A stretch of DNA of 64,000 nt, taken from positions 42,199 through 106,198 of the forward strand of contig CAIRAW010000001.1 in assembly GCA_903876735.1 (NCBI GenBank), in the 5' to 3' direction. Shown here piece after piece: positions 35,359 to 44,099 of the stretch (its first letter is position 1; every line of letters starts with the position of its first letter). The DNA is from an uncultured beta proteobacterium (GTDB lineage: Bacteria; Pseudomonadota; Gammaproteobacteria; Burkholderiales; Burkholderiaceae_C). Under the pieces are notes generated by a model that was not told where the DNA came from, did not search any database, and saw nothing but the letters and a program-made list of their open reading frames with translations. The position numbers and the translations under genes are program-made.

Positions 35359-35634
35359 CTAAATGCCTTCTTCATCACGCAGACGGTCAATCAACTCGTT
35401 GCTGACGATGCTGCCGCGCGCGGGAAGCGGATGGATTCCGTAGTGCGCAAGTTCTTCAGAAACCTGATGCCGCGCCGCCAAGGGCTCACCGCCTTGCGTT
35501 GTTCCTTGCGCCGGCTGCGCAAACGCCCGGCGGGCCAAATCGCTGATGATTTGACCCAGTGGCTTCTTGTCGCGTCGCGCGATTGCTTTGGCGGCAAACA
35601 AGACGTCGTCGGCAATGTCAAGGGTGGTACGCAT
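35359..35634 (-). CDS. vapB: Antitoxin VapB-like (ribbon-helix-helix)
   Basis: A 91-residue antitoxin. The N-terminus MRTTLDIADDVLFAAKAIAR fits a ribbon-helix-helix DNA-binding fold. The C-terminal half (VSEELAHYGIHPLPARG, ELIDRLRDEEGI) would bind VapC. The ATG at 35634 begins exactly at the conserved strand; an upstream in-frame start would add 23 unrelated residues. The pair probably represses its own promoter in the 256-nt gap up to the BMP gene, which holds no other gene I can see. Confidence 0.8.
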   Translation of the reverse strand: MRTTLDIADDVLFAAKAIARRDKKPLGQIISDLARRAFAQPAQGTTQGGEPLAARHQVSEELAHYGIHPLPARGSIVSNELIDRLRDEEGI

Positions 35635-35890
35635 GGTAAATTTGATGTTTGATGCGTGATGATACAGCATCAAAATCCGGCACAGCACCGCCAAAGCCCT
35701 CAAGCACCTTTGCCGCGTGTTCGACTTTCATGGTGAACCGGTTGACATCACGGTTTGTTCGACCGCCAGCAGGCTGGAGCACTCTGGCACGCAACCTGCT
35801 AGCTTTACAGTGTCAAAATAGACGCTGGCCAGCGCTTGAAGAAGAAGACTGGCAGCTGTTGTTCCGTCGTGTCATTAACCTGGAGAAAAC

Positions 35891-36892
35891 ATGTCGAAGA
35901 AGTTCATCACGCGCCGCCAAGCCCTGGTGCTGGCCACTGCCCTGGTCGCCCTGAGCCCCGGCCTCACGCTGGCGCAAGCCAAGATCAAGGTTGCCGGCAT
36001 TTACACCGTGCCGTTCGAGCAGCAATGGGCCGGCCGCCTGCACCAGGCGCTCAAGGCCGCCGAGGCACGCGGCGACATCGAATACAAAGCCAGCGAGAAC
36101 GTCTCCAACGCTGACTACGAGCGCGTCATGCGCGAGTACGCCACCGCCGGCAACGTGTTGATCGTGGGCGAAGCCTTTGCCGTGGAAGCCGCCGCACGCA
36201 AGGTGGCCAAGGACTTCCCCAAGGTGTCGTTCCTGATGGGGTCGAGTGGCAAGCCGCAGGCACCCAACTTCAGCGTCTTTGACAACTACATCCAGGAGCC
36301 GGCCTATTTGTCGGGCATGGTTGCTGGCGGCATGAGCAAGAGCAACAAGATCGGCATGGTCGGCGGTTTCCCGATTCCGGAAGTCAACCGCCTGATGAAC
36401 GCCTTCATGGCCGGCGCCAAGGAAGTCAACCCCAAGGTGGAATTCAGCGTGAGCTTCATCAACAGCTGGTTTGACCCGCCCAAAGCCAAGGAAGCGGCAT
36501 TTGCCATGATCGACAAGGGCGCCGACGTGATGTACGCCGAGCGTTTTGGCGTCAGCGACGCGGCCAAGGAAAAAGGCAAACTCGCCATCGGCAACGTGAT
36601 CAACACGCAGCCGCAGTATCCCGACACGGTGGTGGCTTCGGCGCTGTGGCACATGGAGCCCAGCATCGACCGCGCCATCAAACTGGTGAAAGACGCCAAG
36701 TTCACAGCCGAAGACTACGGCCCGTACTCGATGATGAAGCACAAGGGTTCCTCGCTGGCGCCGCTGGGCACCTTCGAGAAGAAGATCCCGGCTGACATCG
36801 TGGCCAAGGTCAAGGCCAAGGAAAAAGCCATCGTGGACGGCAAGTTCGAAGTCAAGATCGACGACAACCAGCCCAAGTCAACGGCCAAATGA
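35891..36892 (+). CDS. BMP-family periplasmic nucleoside/nucleobase-binding protein
   Basis: A 333-residue binding protein of the basic-membrane-protein (PnrA/BmpA, YufN) family. The signal peptide is ALVLATALVALSPGLTLAQA. It has KVAGIYTVPFEQQWAGRLHQ, a YIQEPAYLSGMVAG loop and IGMVGGFPIPEVNRLMNAF, common to purine-nucleoside ABC receptors. Ribosome site CTGGAGAAAAC precedes the ATG. Its stop overlaps the nucleosidase start. The downstream ATPase and two permeases complete a YufNOPQ-type importer, and a cytosine deaminase ends the operon, so purine/pyrimidine bases or nucleosides are likely ligands. Confidence 0.87.
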   Translation: MSKKFITRRQALVLATALVALSPGLTLAQAKIKVAGIYTVPFEQQWAGRLHQALKAAEARGDIEYKASENVSNADYERVMREYATAGNVLIVGEAFAVEAAARKVAKDFPKVSFLMGSSGKPQAPNFSVFDNYIQEPAYLSGMVAGGMSKSNKIGMVGGFPIPEVNRLMNAFMAGAKEVNPKVEFSVSFINSWFDPPKAKEAAFAMIDKGADVMYAERFGVSDAAKEKGKLAIGNVINTQPQYPDTVVASALWHMEPSIDRAIKLVKDAKFTAEDYGPYSMMKHKGSSLAPLGTFEKKIPADIVAKVKAKEKAIVDGKFEVKIDDNQPKSTAK

Positions 36893-37827
36893 TGATGCAT
36901 CCGATGCCGGGCGTACGCCGCCTGCTGCAGCTTTGTCTGCTTGTTTGCGCCAGCCTGTGGGCGCAAACCGCAGCGGCCAGCCCGGCACTGGATGAAACAC
37001 CGCGCGTTGCCATTGTGTCGGCCTTTGCCCAGGAGCTCGAGCTGCTTCTGGGTAAGGTGCAGCAGGCACAGCAACACCGCATCAACGGCGTGAGCTTCAC
37101 CACCGGCATGCTGCAAGGCAAACCGGTGGTCCTGTTTTCATCCGGCATCAGCATGGTCAACGCGGCCATGAACACACAATTGGCGCTGGACCGCTTCAAG
37201 GTCACACACCTGCTGTTCAGCGGCATTGCGGGCGGCGTCAACCCGGCGCTCAATATCGGTGATGTGACGGTGGCGCAGCGCTGGGGCCAATATCTGGAAG
37301 TGCTGATGGCGCGCGAGACCGCACCCGGCAAATTTGCGCCCCCGGTCTGGATGGACGACGTGAAGCTGCCCAATTACGGCATGCTGCACCCGCGCCCGGT
37401 GCAGGTGCGCACGGCGGCACGCAATGGCGAAGAAGTGAAGTTCTGGTTCGATGTCGATCCGCAACTGCTGGCGATTGCACGCAACATTCAGGCGACCGAG
37501 CTGGCGGATTGCGACGCAGCGCAGAAATGCCTGAAATCCAAGCCCAAGCTGGTGCTTGGCGGCAATGGCGTCTCGGGTCAGGCTTTCGTCGACAACAAGG
37601 CTTTTCGCGAATACAGCTTCAAGACTTTCCAGGCCAATGTGCTCGACATGGAATCGGCCGCCACGGCCCAGGTGGCCTACAGCAACGGCGTTCCCTTCAT
37701 CGCCTTTCGCAGCCTGAGCGATCTGGCTGGCGGCGGCGATGGCGACAATGAGATCGAAACTTTCTTGCGTATCGCAGCCGACAACTCGGCGCGGGTTCTG
37801 CTGGCTTTTCTGGCTGCCTGGAAGTGA
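36889..37827 (+). CDS. Exported purine nucleosidase / MTA-SAH nucleosidase-like phosphorylase-fold protein
   Basis: A 312-residue protein of the nucleoside phosphorylase/MTAN superfamily. It has RVAIVSAFAQELELLLGKV, HLLFSGIAGGVNPALNIGDV (substrate loop), NVLDMESAATAQVAY (ribose-binding Met-Glu and catalytic glutamate) and FIAFRSLSDLAGGGDG (catalytic aspartate). A signal peptide (LLQLCLLVCASLWAQTAAAS) suggests export, unlike cytoplasmic MtnN. It is longer than MtnN (about 230 residues), with an insertion around GEEVKFWFDVD and a C-KCLKSK segment. The start overlaps the BMP gene (ATGA). It may split nucleosides in the periplasm so that the base or ribose is taken up by the neighbouring importer. 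Confidence 0.82.
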   Translation: MMMHPMPGVRRLLQLCLLVCASLWAQTAAASPALDETPRVAIVSAFAQELELLLGKVQQAQQHRINGVSFTTGMLQGKPVVLFSSGISMVNAAMNTQLALDRFKVTHLLFSGIAGGVNPALNIGDVTVAQRWGQYLEVLMARETAPGKFAPPVWMDDVKLPNYGMLHPRPVQVRTAARNGEEVKFWFDVDPQLLAIARNIQATELADCDAAQKCLKSKPKLVLGGNGVSGQAFVDNKAFREYSFKTFQANVLDMESAATAQVAYSNGVPFIAFRSLSDLAGGGDGDNEIETFLRIAADNSARVLLAFLAAWK

Positions 37828-37872
37828 GAGTCACGTGCCGGCGCCGGTTACGATGCTGAAAAGCCCGGCACC

Positions 37873-39429
37873 ATGACTGACACCGTTCTCAAGCTTTCGC
37901 ACATCAGCAAGCGCTTTGGCAACCTGCTTGCCAACGACGACATCTCGCTGCAGCTCAAACGCGGCGAAGTGCTGGCGCTGCTGGGCGAGAACGGCGCTGG
38001 CAAATCAACCCTGGTCTCGATTCTGTTTGGCCATTACACGGCGGATGCGGGGCAGATCGAGGTTTTTGGCCAGCCACTGGTCGCGGGCGACCCGAAAGCC
38101 GCGCTGGCCGCCGGCATCGGCATGGTGCACCAGCACTTCACGCTGGCCGAAAACCTGAGCGTTCTTGAAAACGTGATGATGGGCTCCGAGTCGATGTGGC
38201 AGCCCTTCACGCGCCAGCGAGCGGCGCGCGCGCGGCTGCAGGAAGTCGCGCAGCGCTTCAGTCTGGAAGTCAATGCGCAGGCGCGCGTCGGCAGCCTGTC
38301 GGTGGGTGAGCGCCAGCGCGTCGAGATTCTCAAAGCCCTGTACCGTGGCGCGCGCATCCTGATCCTCGATGAGCCGACCGCCGTGCTCACGCCGCAGGAA
38401 AGCGAAGCGCTGTTCAAGGTGCTGGCGCAGATGGTGGCGCAGGGCCTGTCCATCATCTTCATCAGCCACAAGCTGGCCGAGGTCTTGCGCGTATCAAACC
38501 GGGTGGCGGTGCTGCGCAGCGGCAAACTGGTGAACGAGGCCGATGCGCTGGGCACCACGCAAAACCAGCTTGCGCAGTGGATGGTCGGCCATGCGATTGA
38601 TGCACCGCGCCGACATGAGGCAACCCGGATCGGCGCCGACGTCTGCGTGCTGCACGATGTCTGCAGCGGCAGCGGACGCGAGCGGCTGGACGGTGTTTCG
38701 CTGACGCTGCGCCGTGGCGAGATCGTCGCCATTGCCGGGGTCTCGGGCAACGGCCAGGTCGCGCTGGCCGAGTTGCTGTGCGGCACGCGACGCGCCAGCA
38801 GCGGGCGCGTCGCGTTGCTGGGACGGGCGCTGCCGGCGGCACCGGCACAACTGGTCGAGTTGGGTGTGGCGCGCATCCCCGAGGACCGGCACGCGGTTGG
38901 CGTGATCGGCGATTTGCCGGTGTGGGAGAACGCGGTTTCCGAGCGATTGCGCAGCCGCAGTTTTTCGCGCGGCGGCTGGGTTCGGCGCAAGACTGCGCGC
39001 GCCTACGCCCAGCGCGTGGTCGACGCCTTCGATGTGCGCGGCGGCGGCGCCGACACCGCAGCGCGCTCGCTCTCGGGCGGCAATATGCAAAAGCTGATTC
39101 TGGGGCGCGCGCTGCTGCATCCCGACACGGACCGCCATGCTGCGCTCACGGTGACGTCTGCTGTGCCCAACCTCATCGTCGCGCACCAGCCGACCTGGGG
39201 CCTGGACATTGGCGCCGTCTCCTACGTGCAGGCGCAGCTGATTGCGGCGCGCGATGCCGGCGCTGCCGTGCTGCTGATCTCGGATGACCTCGATGAGGTG
39301 CTGACGCTGGGCGACCGCGTTGCCGTGATGCACGGCGGCAGCCTGACGGCGGCGTTGCCAGCGTTGGACTGGAGCCGCGAGAGCATCGGGCTGGCGATGG
39401 CCGGCAGCGCAAGCGGGAGCCACACTTGA
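37873..39429 (+). CDS. ABC importer ATPase with two nucleotide-binding domains (YufO-like)
   Basis: A 518-residue double ABC ATPase of the sugar/nucleoside importer type. The first domain has Walker A LLGENGAGKSTLVSI, signature SVGERQRVEILKAL and Walker B ILILDEPTAVLTPQE. The second has a degenerate Walker A AIAGVSGNGQVAL and signature LSGGNMQKLILGRALL, as usual for this class. Between the second signature and LIVAHQPTWGLD there is an extra stretch (DTDRHAALTVTSAVP) not typical of the family. The gene starts 45 nt after the nucleosidase and its stop overlaps the next start. Confidence 0.87.
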   Translation: MTDTVLKLSHISKRFGNLLANDDISLQLKRGEVLALLGENGAGKSTLVSILFGHYTADAGQIEVFGQPLVAGDPKAALAAGIGMVHQHFTLAENLSVLENVMMGSESMWQPFTRQRAARARLQEVAQRFSLEVNAQARVGSLSVGERQRVEILKALYRGARILILDEPTAVLTPQESEALFKVLAQMVAQGLSIIFISHKLAEVLRVSNRVAVLRSGKLVNEADALGTTQNQLAQWMVGHAIDAPRRHEATRIGADVCVLHDVCSGSGRERLDGVSLTLRRGEIVAIAGVSGNGQVALAELLCGTRRASSGRVALLGRALPAAPAQLVELGVARIPEDRHAVGVIGDLPVWENAVSERLRSRSFSRGGWVRRKTARAYAQRVVDAFDVRGGGADTAARSLSGGNMQKLILGRALLHPDTDRHAALTVTSAVPNLIVAHQPTWGLDIGAVSYVQAQLIAARDAGAAVLLISDDLDEVLTLGDRVAVMHGGSLTAALPALDWSRESIGLAMAGSASGSHT

Positions 39430-40487
39430 GGTTAGAGAAGCGCAACACCTCCTCGCCCGCTGCGCTGCTGCTGGCGCCGATCGGCGCCGTGTTGTTCACG
39501 TTGTTGATTGCTTCGCTGCTGGTGCTGTGGGCCGGTGCGCCGGTAGGCCGGACCTACGGCCTGCTGTTACAAGGCGGCTTCGGTTCGGTTTTTGCCCTGA
39601 GCGAAACCCTGACGCGCGCCATCCCGCTGATGCTCACCGGCCTGGCGGCCACCGTGGCCTTCAAGGCGCGGCTCTTCAACATCGGCGCTGAAGGCCAGCT
39701 CTACGTTGGCGCATTGGCGGCGGTGGCGGTTGGTGGTCTGCACGACGGCACCGGGCTGGCATTGCCACCGATCCTGCTGTTTGTGTTGATGATGCTGGCC
39801 GCAGCGCTGGCCGGCGCCCTGCTGCTGCTGGGCCCGGCGCTGCTGAAAACCCGGCTCGGCGTCGACGAGGTGGTGACGACGCTGCTGCTGAACTTCATCG
39901 TCCTGCTGCTGGTGTCCTTGATGCTCGACGGCCCGATGAAAGACCCGACCGCCATGGGCTGGCCGCAAAGCGTGGCCCTGATGGGCGAGCTTGAACTCAG
40001 CAAGCTGATCCCGCAAACGCGTGTCCACACCGGGCTGATCTGGGGCGTGGCACTGGCCGTGGGGCTGTGGGCGGTGTTGAAATACAGTGTGCTCGGCTTT
40101 GACATCCGCGCCGTTGGCGCCAACACCCGCGCGGCTGAATTCAGCGGTGTGCACGTCACGCGCACCGTGGTGCTGGTGGCGATGCTGTCAGGCGCGCTGG
40201 CCGGGTTGGCCGGCGCCATCGAAGTGGCCGGGCGCACCAGCTACCTGACGCTCGACATGTCGCCGGGCTACGGTTACTCGGGCATCGTGATTGCCATGCT
40301 GGCCGCGCTGCACCCGCTCGGCGTGATCGCCGCCAGCGTCTTTGTGGCCGGGGTGCTGGTCGGCGCCGACAGCATGAGCCGCGCTGTGGGCGTGCCGACC
40401 TATATCGCCGACGTCATCGTCGCCGCCTCGCTGATCTCGGTGCTGGTGGCCACACTGCTGACGCAGTACCGTGTGAGGTGGAAATGA
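39426..40487 (+). CDS. Nucleoside/nucleobase ABC transporter permease 1 (YufP-like)
   Basis: A 353-residue inner-membrane permease of the branched-chain/ribose-type ABC family. It has LTGLAATVAFKARLFNIGAEGQLYVGALAAV, the family's NIGAEGQ signature, and LKTRLGVDEVVTTLLLNFI, usual for BMP-linked permeases. About eight to nine helices. The start is TTG at 39426, overlapping the ATPase stop. It pairs with the permease at 40579 to form the channel; an 80-bp repeat separates the two. Confidence 0.86.
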   Translation: MRLEKRNTSSPAALLLAPIGAVLFTLLIASLLVLWAGAPVGRTYGLLLQGGFGSVFALSETLTRAIPLMLTGLAATVAFKARLFNIGAEGQLYVGALAAVAVGGLHDGTGLALPPILLFVLMMLAAALAGALLLLGPALLKTRLGVDEVVTTLLLNFIVLLLVSLMLDGPMKDPTAMGWPQSVALMGELELSKLIPQTRVHTGLIWGVALAVGLWAVLKYSVLGFDIRAVGANTRAAEFSGVHVTRTVVLVAMLSGALAGLAGAIEVAGRTSYLTLDMSPGYGYSGIVIAMLAALHPLGVIAASVFVAGVLVGADSMSRAVGVPTYIADVIVAASLISVLVATLLTQYRVRWK

Positions 40488-40492
40488 GGAAC

Positions 40493-40572
40493 GCCGCCGC
40501 GCAGGGCCGCCCCAAGCAAGGCACGGCCCCCTCGGGGGGCAGCGCAGTACGCGCAGCGACAAGCGTGGGGGC
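40493..40572. repeat. Comamonadaceae-type GC-rich interspersed repeat with hairpin
   Basis: This block between the two permease genes contains GCAGGGCCGCCCCAAGCAAG, then a hairpin of GCCCCC (40526-40531) and GGGGGC (40535-40540) around a 3-nt loop, then GCAGCGCAGTACGCGCAGCG. I recall very similar intergenic blocks in Acidovorax/Polaromonas/Rhodoferax genomes; no other copy is in this window. It splits an operon, so it may modulate mRNA stability or coupling. Confidence 0.65.
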
Positions 40573-40578
40573 GTGCTA

Positions 40579-41499
40579 ATGGAGTTCATGGACATCCTCG
40601 CCAACCAGGCCTTCTGGGTCGCCGTGCTGCGCATTGCGACACCACTGATCCTGGGCACGCTGGGCGTGCTGCTGTGCGAGCGCGCCGGCGTGCTGAACCT
40701 GGGCATCGAAGGCATCATGGTGGCGGGCGCCTTCGCCGGCTGGCTCGCGGTTTATGCGGGTGCGCCGCTGGTGGTCGGTGTACTGGTCGCTGCGCTGACC
40801 GGGGCGGTATTGGGATTGCTGCACGCCTTTCTGACGGTGACGCTGGCGCTGTCGCAACACGTCTCGGGGCTGGGCATCACGCTGCTGGCGACGGCGCTGA
40901 GCTACTACGGCTACCGCGTCAGCTTTCCCAAGGTCAGCACGCCGCCCACCATTACGCCGTTTGCCGAAATGGGATGGCTCGGCCTGCCTATCCTCTCGCA
41001 GCAAACGCTGCTGACGCTGCTGGCACTGTTGCTGGTGCCACTGATCAGCTACGTGCTGTACCGCACGCCGGTCGGTCTGGCGCTGCGCATGGTCGGCGAG
41101 AACCCGCAGGCCGCTGAAGGTCAGGGCGTCTCGGTGGCAGCGGTGCGCACCGGCGCCATCGTGGCCGGCTCGGCGCTGATGGGTGTGGCCGGTTCCTTCC
41201 TGACGCTGTCGGCCTTCAACGCCTTCTTCTTCAACATGGTCAACGGGCGCGGCTGGATCTGCGTGGCGCTGGTGGTGTTCGCGTCGTGGCGGCCCGGCAA
41301 GGCGCTGCTCGGCGCGCTGCTGTTCGCGTTCTTCGATGCGCTGCAGTTGCGCCTGCAACAATCGGGTGCCGCGGTGCTGCCCTACCAGATGTACCTGATG
41401 CTGCCTTATGTGCTGTCGATCTTCGCGCTGGTGCTGGTGGCGCGCAAGGCGAGCTACCCGCAGGCGCTGATGAAACCCTACCGCAAAGGTGAACGCTAA
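40579..41499 (+). CDS. Nucleoside/nucleobase ABC transporter permease 2 (YufQ-like)
   Basis: A 306-residue permease of the same family. It has RIATPLILGTLGVLLCERAGVLNLGIEGIM, where ERAGVLNLGIEG is the typical signature, and LALRMVGENPQAAEGQG, the ATPase-facing loop. About eight helices. The ATG at 40579 is preferred to GTG at 40573. The deaminase gene begins directly after its stop, consistent with one transcript from the binding protein onward. Confidence 0.87.
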   Translation: MEFMDILANQAFWVAVLRIATPLILGTLGVLLCERAGVLNLGIEGIMVAGAFAGWLAVYAGAPLVVGVLVAALTGAVLGLLHAFLTVTLALSQHVSGLGITLLATALSYYGYRVSFPKVSTPPTITPFAEMGWLGLPILSQQTLLTLLALLLVPLISYVLYRTPVGLALRMVGENPQAAEGQGVSVAAVRTGAIVAGSALMGVAGSFLTLSAFNAFFFNMVNGRGWICVALVVFASWRPGKALLGALLFAFFDALQLRLQQSGAAVLPYQMYLMLPYVLSIFALVLVARKASYPQALMKPYRKGER

Positions 41500-42771
41500 A
41501 TGCTCGACTTACTGATCAGGAACGCCACCCTTCCCGACGGGCGGCAACAGATGTCGGTGGCTGTGCGTGGCGAGCGCATCGTTGAAGTGACTGCCGGTCT
41601 GGACGCGCCAGCCCACAAAGTCATCGACGCGCAAGGTCTGCTGCTGAGCCCGCCCTTTGTCGACGCGCACTTTCACATGGACGCCACGCTGAGCTACGGC
41701 CTGCCGCGCGTGAACGAGTCGGGCACGCTGCTCGAAGGCATTGCGCTGTGGGGTGAACTCAAACCCTTGTTGACGCAGCAGGCGCTGATCGATCGCGCAA
41801 TGGCTTATTGCGACTGGGCAGTGGCCAAGGGCCTGCTGGCAATTCGCAGCCACGTCGATGTCTGCGACCCGCGCCTGCTGGCGGTCGAAGCGTTGCTGGA
41901 GGTGAAGAAGCAGGTCGCGCCCTACATCGACATGCAACTGGTGGCCTTCCCGCAGGACGGCGTACTGCGCGATGCGCAGGGCATGAGCAAGCTCAAGCGC
42001 GCGCTCGATCTGGGCGTCGATGTGGTCGGCGGCATTCCGCATTTCGAGCGCACTTCTGAACAGGGTGCGCAGAGCGTCAAACTGCTGTGCGAACTCGCCG
42101 CCGAGCGCGGCCTGATGGTGGACATGCACTGCGACGAATCGGACGACCCGCTGTCACGACACGTCGAGACGCTGGCCTTTGAGACGCAGCGCCTGGGCCT
42201 GCACGGACGCGTCACCGGTTCGCACCTGACCTCCATGCACAGCATGGACAACTACTACGTGAGCAAACTCTTGCCGCTGATGCGCGAGGCGCAGTTGCAG
42301 GTGGTGGCCAACCCGCTGATCAACATCACGCTGCAAGGCCGGCACGACACGTACCCGAAACGCCGCGGCATGACACGCGTGCCGGAACTGCTGGCAGCAG
42401 GCATTAACCTTGCCTTCGGCCACGACTGCGTGATGGACCCCTGGTACAGCTTGGGCAGCGGCGACATGCTCGAAGTGGCGCACATGGGCCTGCACGTGGC
42501 GCAGATGACAAGCCAGAGCGCGATGCGCCAGTGCTTCGATGCCGTCACCATCAACCCGGCGCGCATCCTGGGCCTGCAGGGCTACGGGCTGGAGGCTGGC
42601 TGCTTTGCCGACTTCGTGCTGCTGCAGGCACGCGACCCCATCGAAGCCATTCGCCTGCGCGCCACGCGCCTGCAGGTCTTCAAGCGCGGCAAGCTGCTGG
42701 CGCAGACGCCGGCAGCGACCAGCGAGTTGCACTTGAGCGGAAGGCCGGGGCGGACGTCGTTGATGGTGTAA
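41500..42771 (+). CDS. codA: Cytosine deaminase-type amidohydrolase
   Basis: A 423-residue amidohydrolase. Zinc or iron ligands are in FVDAHFHMDATLSYG, near MHCDESDDP and RVTGSHLTSMH, and FGHDCVMDPWYSLGSGDML, the cytosine deaminase hallmark. It would deaminate cytosine (or a related base such as creatinine or isoguanine) to a uracil-type product in the cytoplasm. It starts one base after the permease stop, so the imported base is probably its substrate. The permease/amidohydrolase genes at 20707-23385 could process uracil further. Confidence 0.86.
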   Translation: MLDLLIRNATLPDGRQQMSVAVRGERIVEVTAGLDAPAHKVIDAQGLLLSPPFVDAHFHMDATLSYGLPRVNESGTLLEGIALWGELKPLLTQQALIDRAMAYCDWAVAKGLLAIRSHVDVCDPRLLAVEALLEVKKQVAPYIDMQLVAFPQDGVLRDAQGMSKLKRALDLGVDVVGGIPHFERTSEQGAQSVKLLCELAAERGLMVDMHCDESDDPLSRHVETLAFETQRLGLHGRVTGSHLTSMHSMDNYYVSKLLPLMREAQLQVVANPLINITLQGRHDTYPKRRGMTRVPELLAAGINLAFGHDCVMDPWYSLGSGDMLEVAHMGLHVAQMTSQSAMRQCFDAVTINPARILGLQGYGLEAGCFADFVLLQARDPIEAIRLRATRLQVFKRGKLLAQTPAATSELHLSGRPGRTSLMV

Positions 42772-42812
42772 CGGCTTGCTCTGACCAGCAACAGCGTGCT
42801 TGGCAGTGCGGC

Positions 42813-44000
42813 TCAAGGCATGATCTCGACGTACTCATAAACTTCGCATTCCATCACTTGCCGGCGCACCGGCAACGTGGCCTTTTCAAACCAGGTTTGG
42901 GGCTGGCGCTTGTCGATCTCGCGGCCCATGAAGCGGATCAGCTCGCAAATCGGTTCCACCACATTGACGCGGTAGCGCGTGTCCTGCAGGACGTAGCCGA
43001 CATGCATGTTCTTCATGCAATTGCCGCGGCACCAGGCATAGGCCTCGCAAGCCGCGCACGGCATGGCTGAGGTCTGTTGCAGCGGGCTCTTCTTCAACCA
43101 GTTTGACTGGATGTCGCCCATCTTCATGGTAGGGTCGTACAGCATGTCGGGGCAGGGGTAGATTTCGCCGCTGGGCATGACGTTGAGCAGGTGCGTGGAG
43201 ACGCGGCATTGGGCGCGGCCCGCATACAACTCCTGTGCCCGCGCGGGGAAAAGCTTGTTGCGCACCATGCCCATCAGCGGAATCAGCGGGTACAGCACAT
43301 CCGTGCGTGAAAAGAACTTGTCGATCAATTGCACCAGCACGGCCTGGCGTTTGGCCATTGAGTCACCGGCGTACATTTCATCGGCCACAAACTGCCAATA
43401 CAGGTAGTCAAATGGCGAGTCTTCGCTTACCAGCTTGTCCAGTTCTTCAAACGAAGTGTCGGGGTTGCTCCAGGTGACGCGCGCGGTGACCGAGCCGCCG
43501 ATCTGTTCGCGCACCTCCTTGAGGTTCTTGATGACCTGGCGGTAAATGCCGCGCCCGCGGTAGCCGTCGGTGATGGCTTCGCCGCCGTCAATCGAGGCCA
43601 GCACGTTGGAGAGCCGCCCCAGCACCCAGTGCGGCAGATTGTCGATCAGGGTGGCGTTGGTCTGCAGCTGAAAACGAAAGCGCGGAAAGCGCCGCATCAC
43701 TTCCATCATCAAGGGCTGATTGAGCGTGGGCTCACCGCCGTAGAAGGTGACATAGACCTCCTTGCCCTGCAGATGCTTGTCAACGAAAGCGCTGAGCTGC
43801 TCGATGTCGTAGGCGACATGAACCTGCGAGCCCAGCACCTCGCCCACGCCCAGCGAGCAGTAACTGCACTTGAGGTTGCATTTGAGTGTGGTGAGCAATT
43901 GCAGTTCGACCCGACCACCGACGATGGGGTTGATGTCTGATTGCGGAACGGGTGGTGTAGCAGGGATTGGGGAAAAGTGAACGGGTCTGATGGTATGCAT
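42813..44000 (-). CDS. Radical SAM / SPASM-domain protein, probable peptide-modifying enzyme
   Basis: A 395-residue radical SAM enzyme. The 4Fe-4S/SAM motif is C41-NLK-C45-SY-C48, followed by VTFYGGEPTLNQP, a GGEP-type SAM loop. A C-terminal SPASM-like region with auxiliary clusters has CRVSTHLLNVMPSGEIYPCPDM and CAACEAYAWCRGNCMKN. This layout is found in peptide- and protein-modifying radical SAM enzymes, including sulfatase maturases and a family of orphan peptide maturases. I see no precursor peptide gene beside it. An alkylsulfatase at 59870 is of the metallo-beta-lactamase type and needs no maturase. Single gene, convergent with codA. Confidence 0.85.
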   Translation of the reverse strand: MHTIRPVHFSPIPATPPVPQSDINPIVGGRVELQLLTTLKCNLKCSYCSLGVGEVLGSQVHVAYDIEQLSAFVDKHLQGKEVYVTFYGGEPTLNQPLMMEVMRRFPRFRFQLQTNATLIDNLPHWVLGRLSNVLASIDGGEAITDGYRGRGIYRQVIKNLKEVREQIGGSVTARVTWSNPDTSFEELDKLVSEDSPFDYLYWQFVADEMYAGDSMAKRQAVLVQLIDKFFSRTDVLYPLIPLMGMVRNKLFPARAQELYAGRAQCRVSTHLLNVMPSGEIYPCPDMLYDPTMKMGDIQSNWLKKSPLQQTSAMPCAACEAYAWCRGNCMKNMHVGYVLQDTRYRVNVVEPICELIRFMGREIDKRQPQTWFEKATLPVRRQVMECEVYEYVEIMP

Positions 44001-44099
44001 GGTCCAAGCATAGCCCCATGCGAAGCGATCACCGCCGCCGACGCCAGTTGCCGCTTTCGCAGCCCCAACGGCCCGCTATAGATGTGTTGGTAATTAAGA

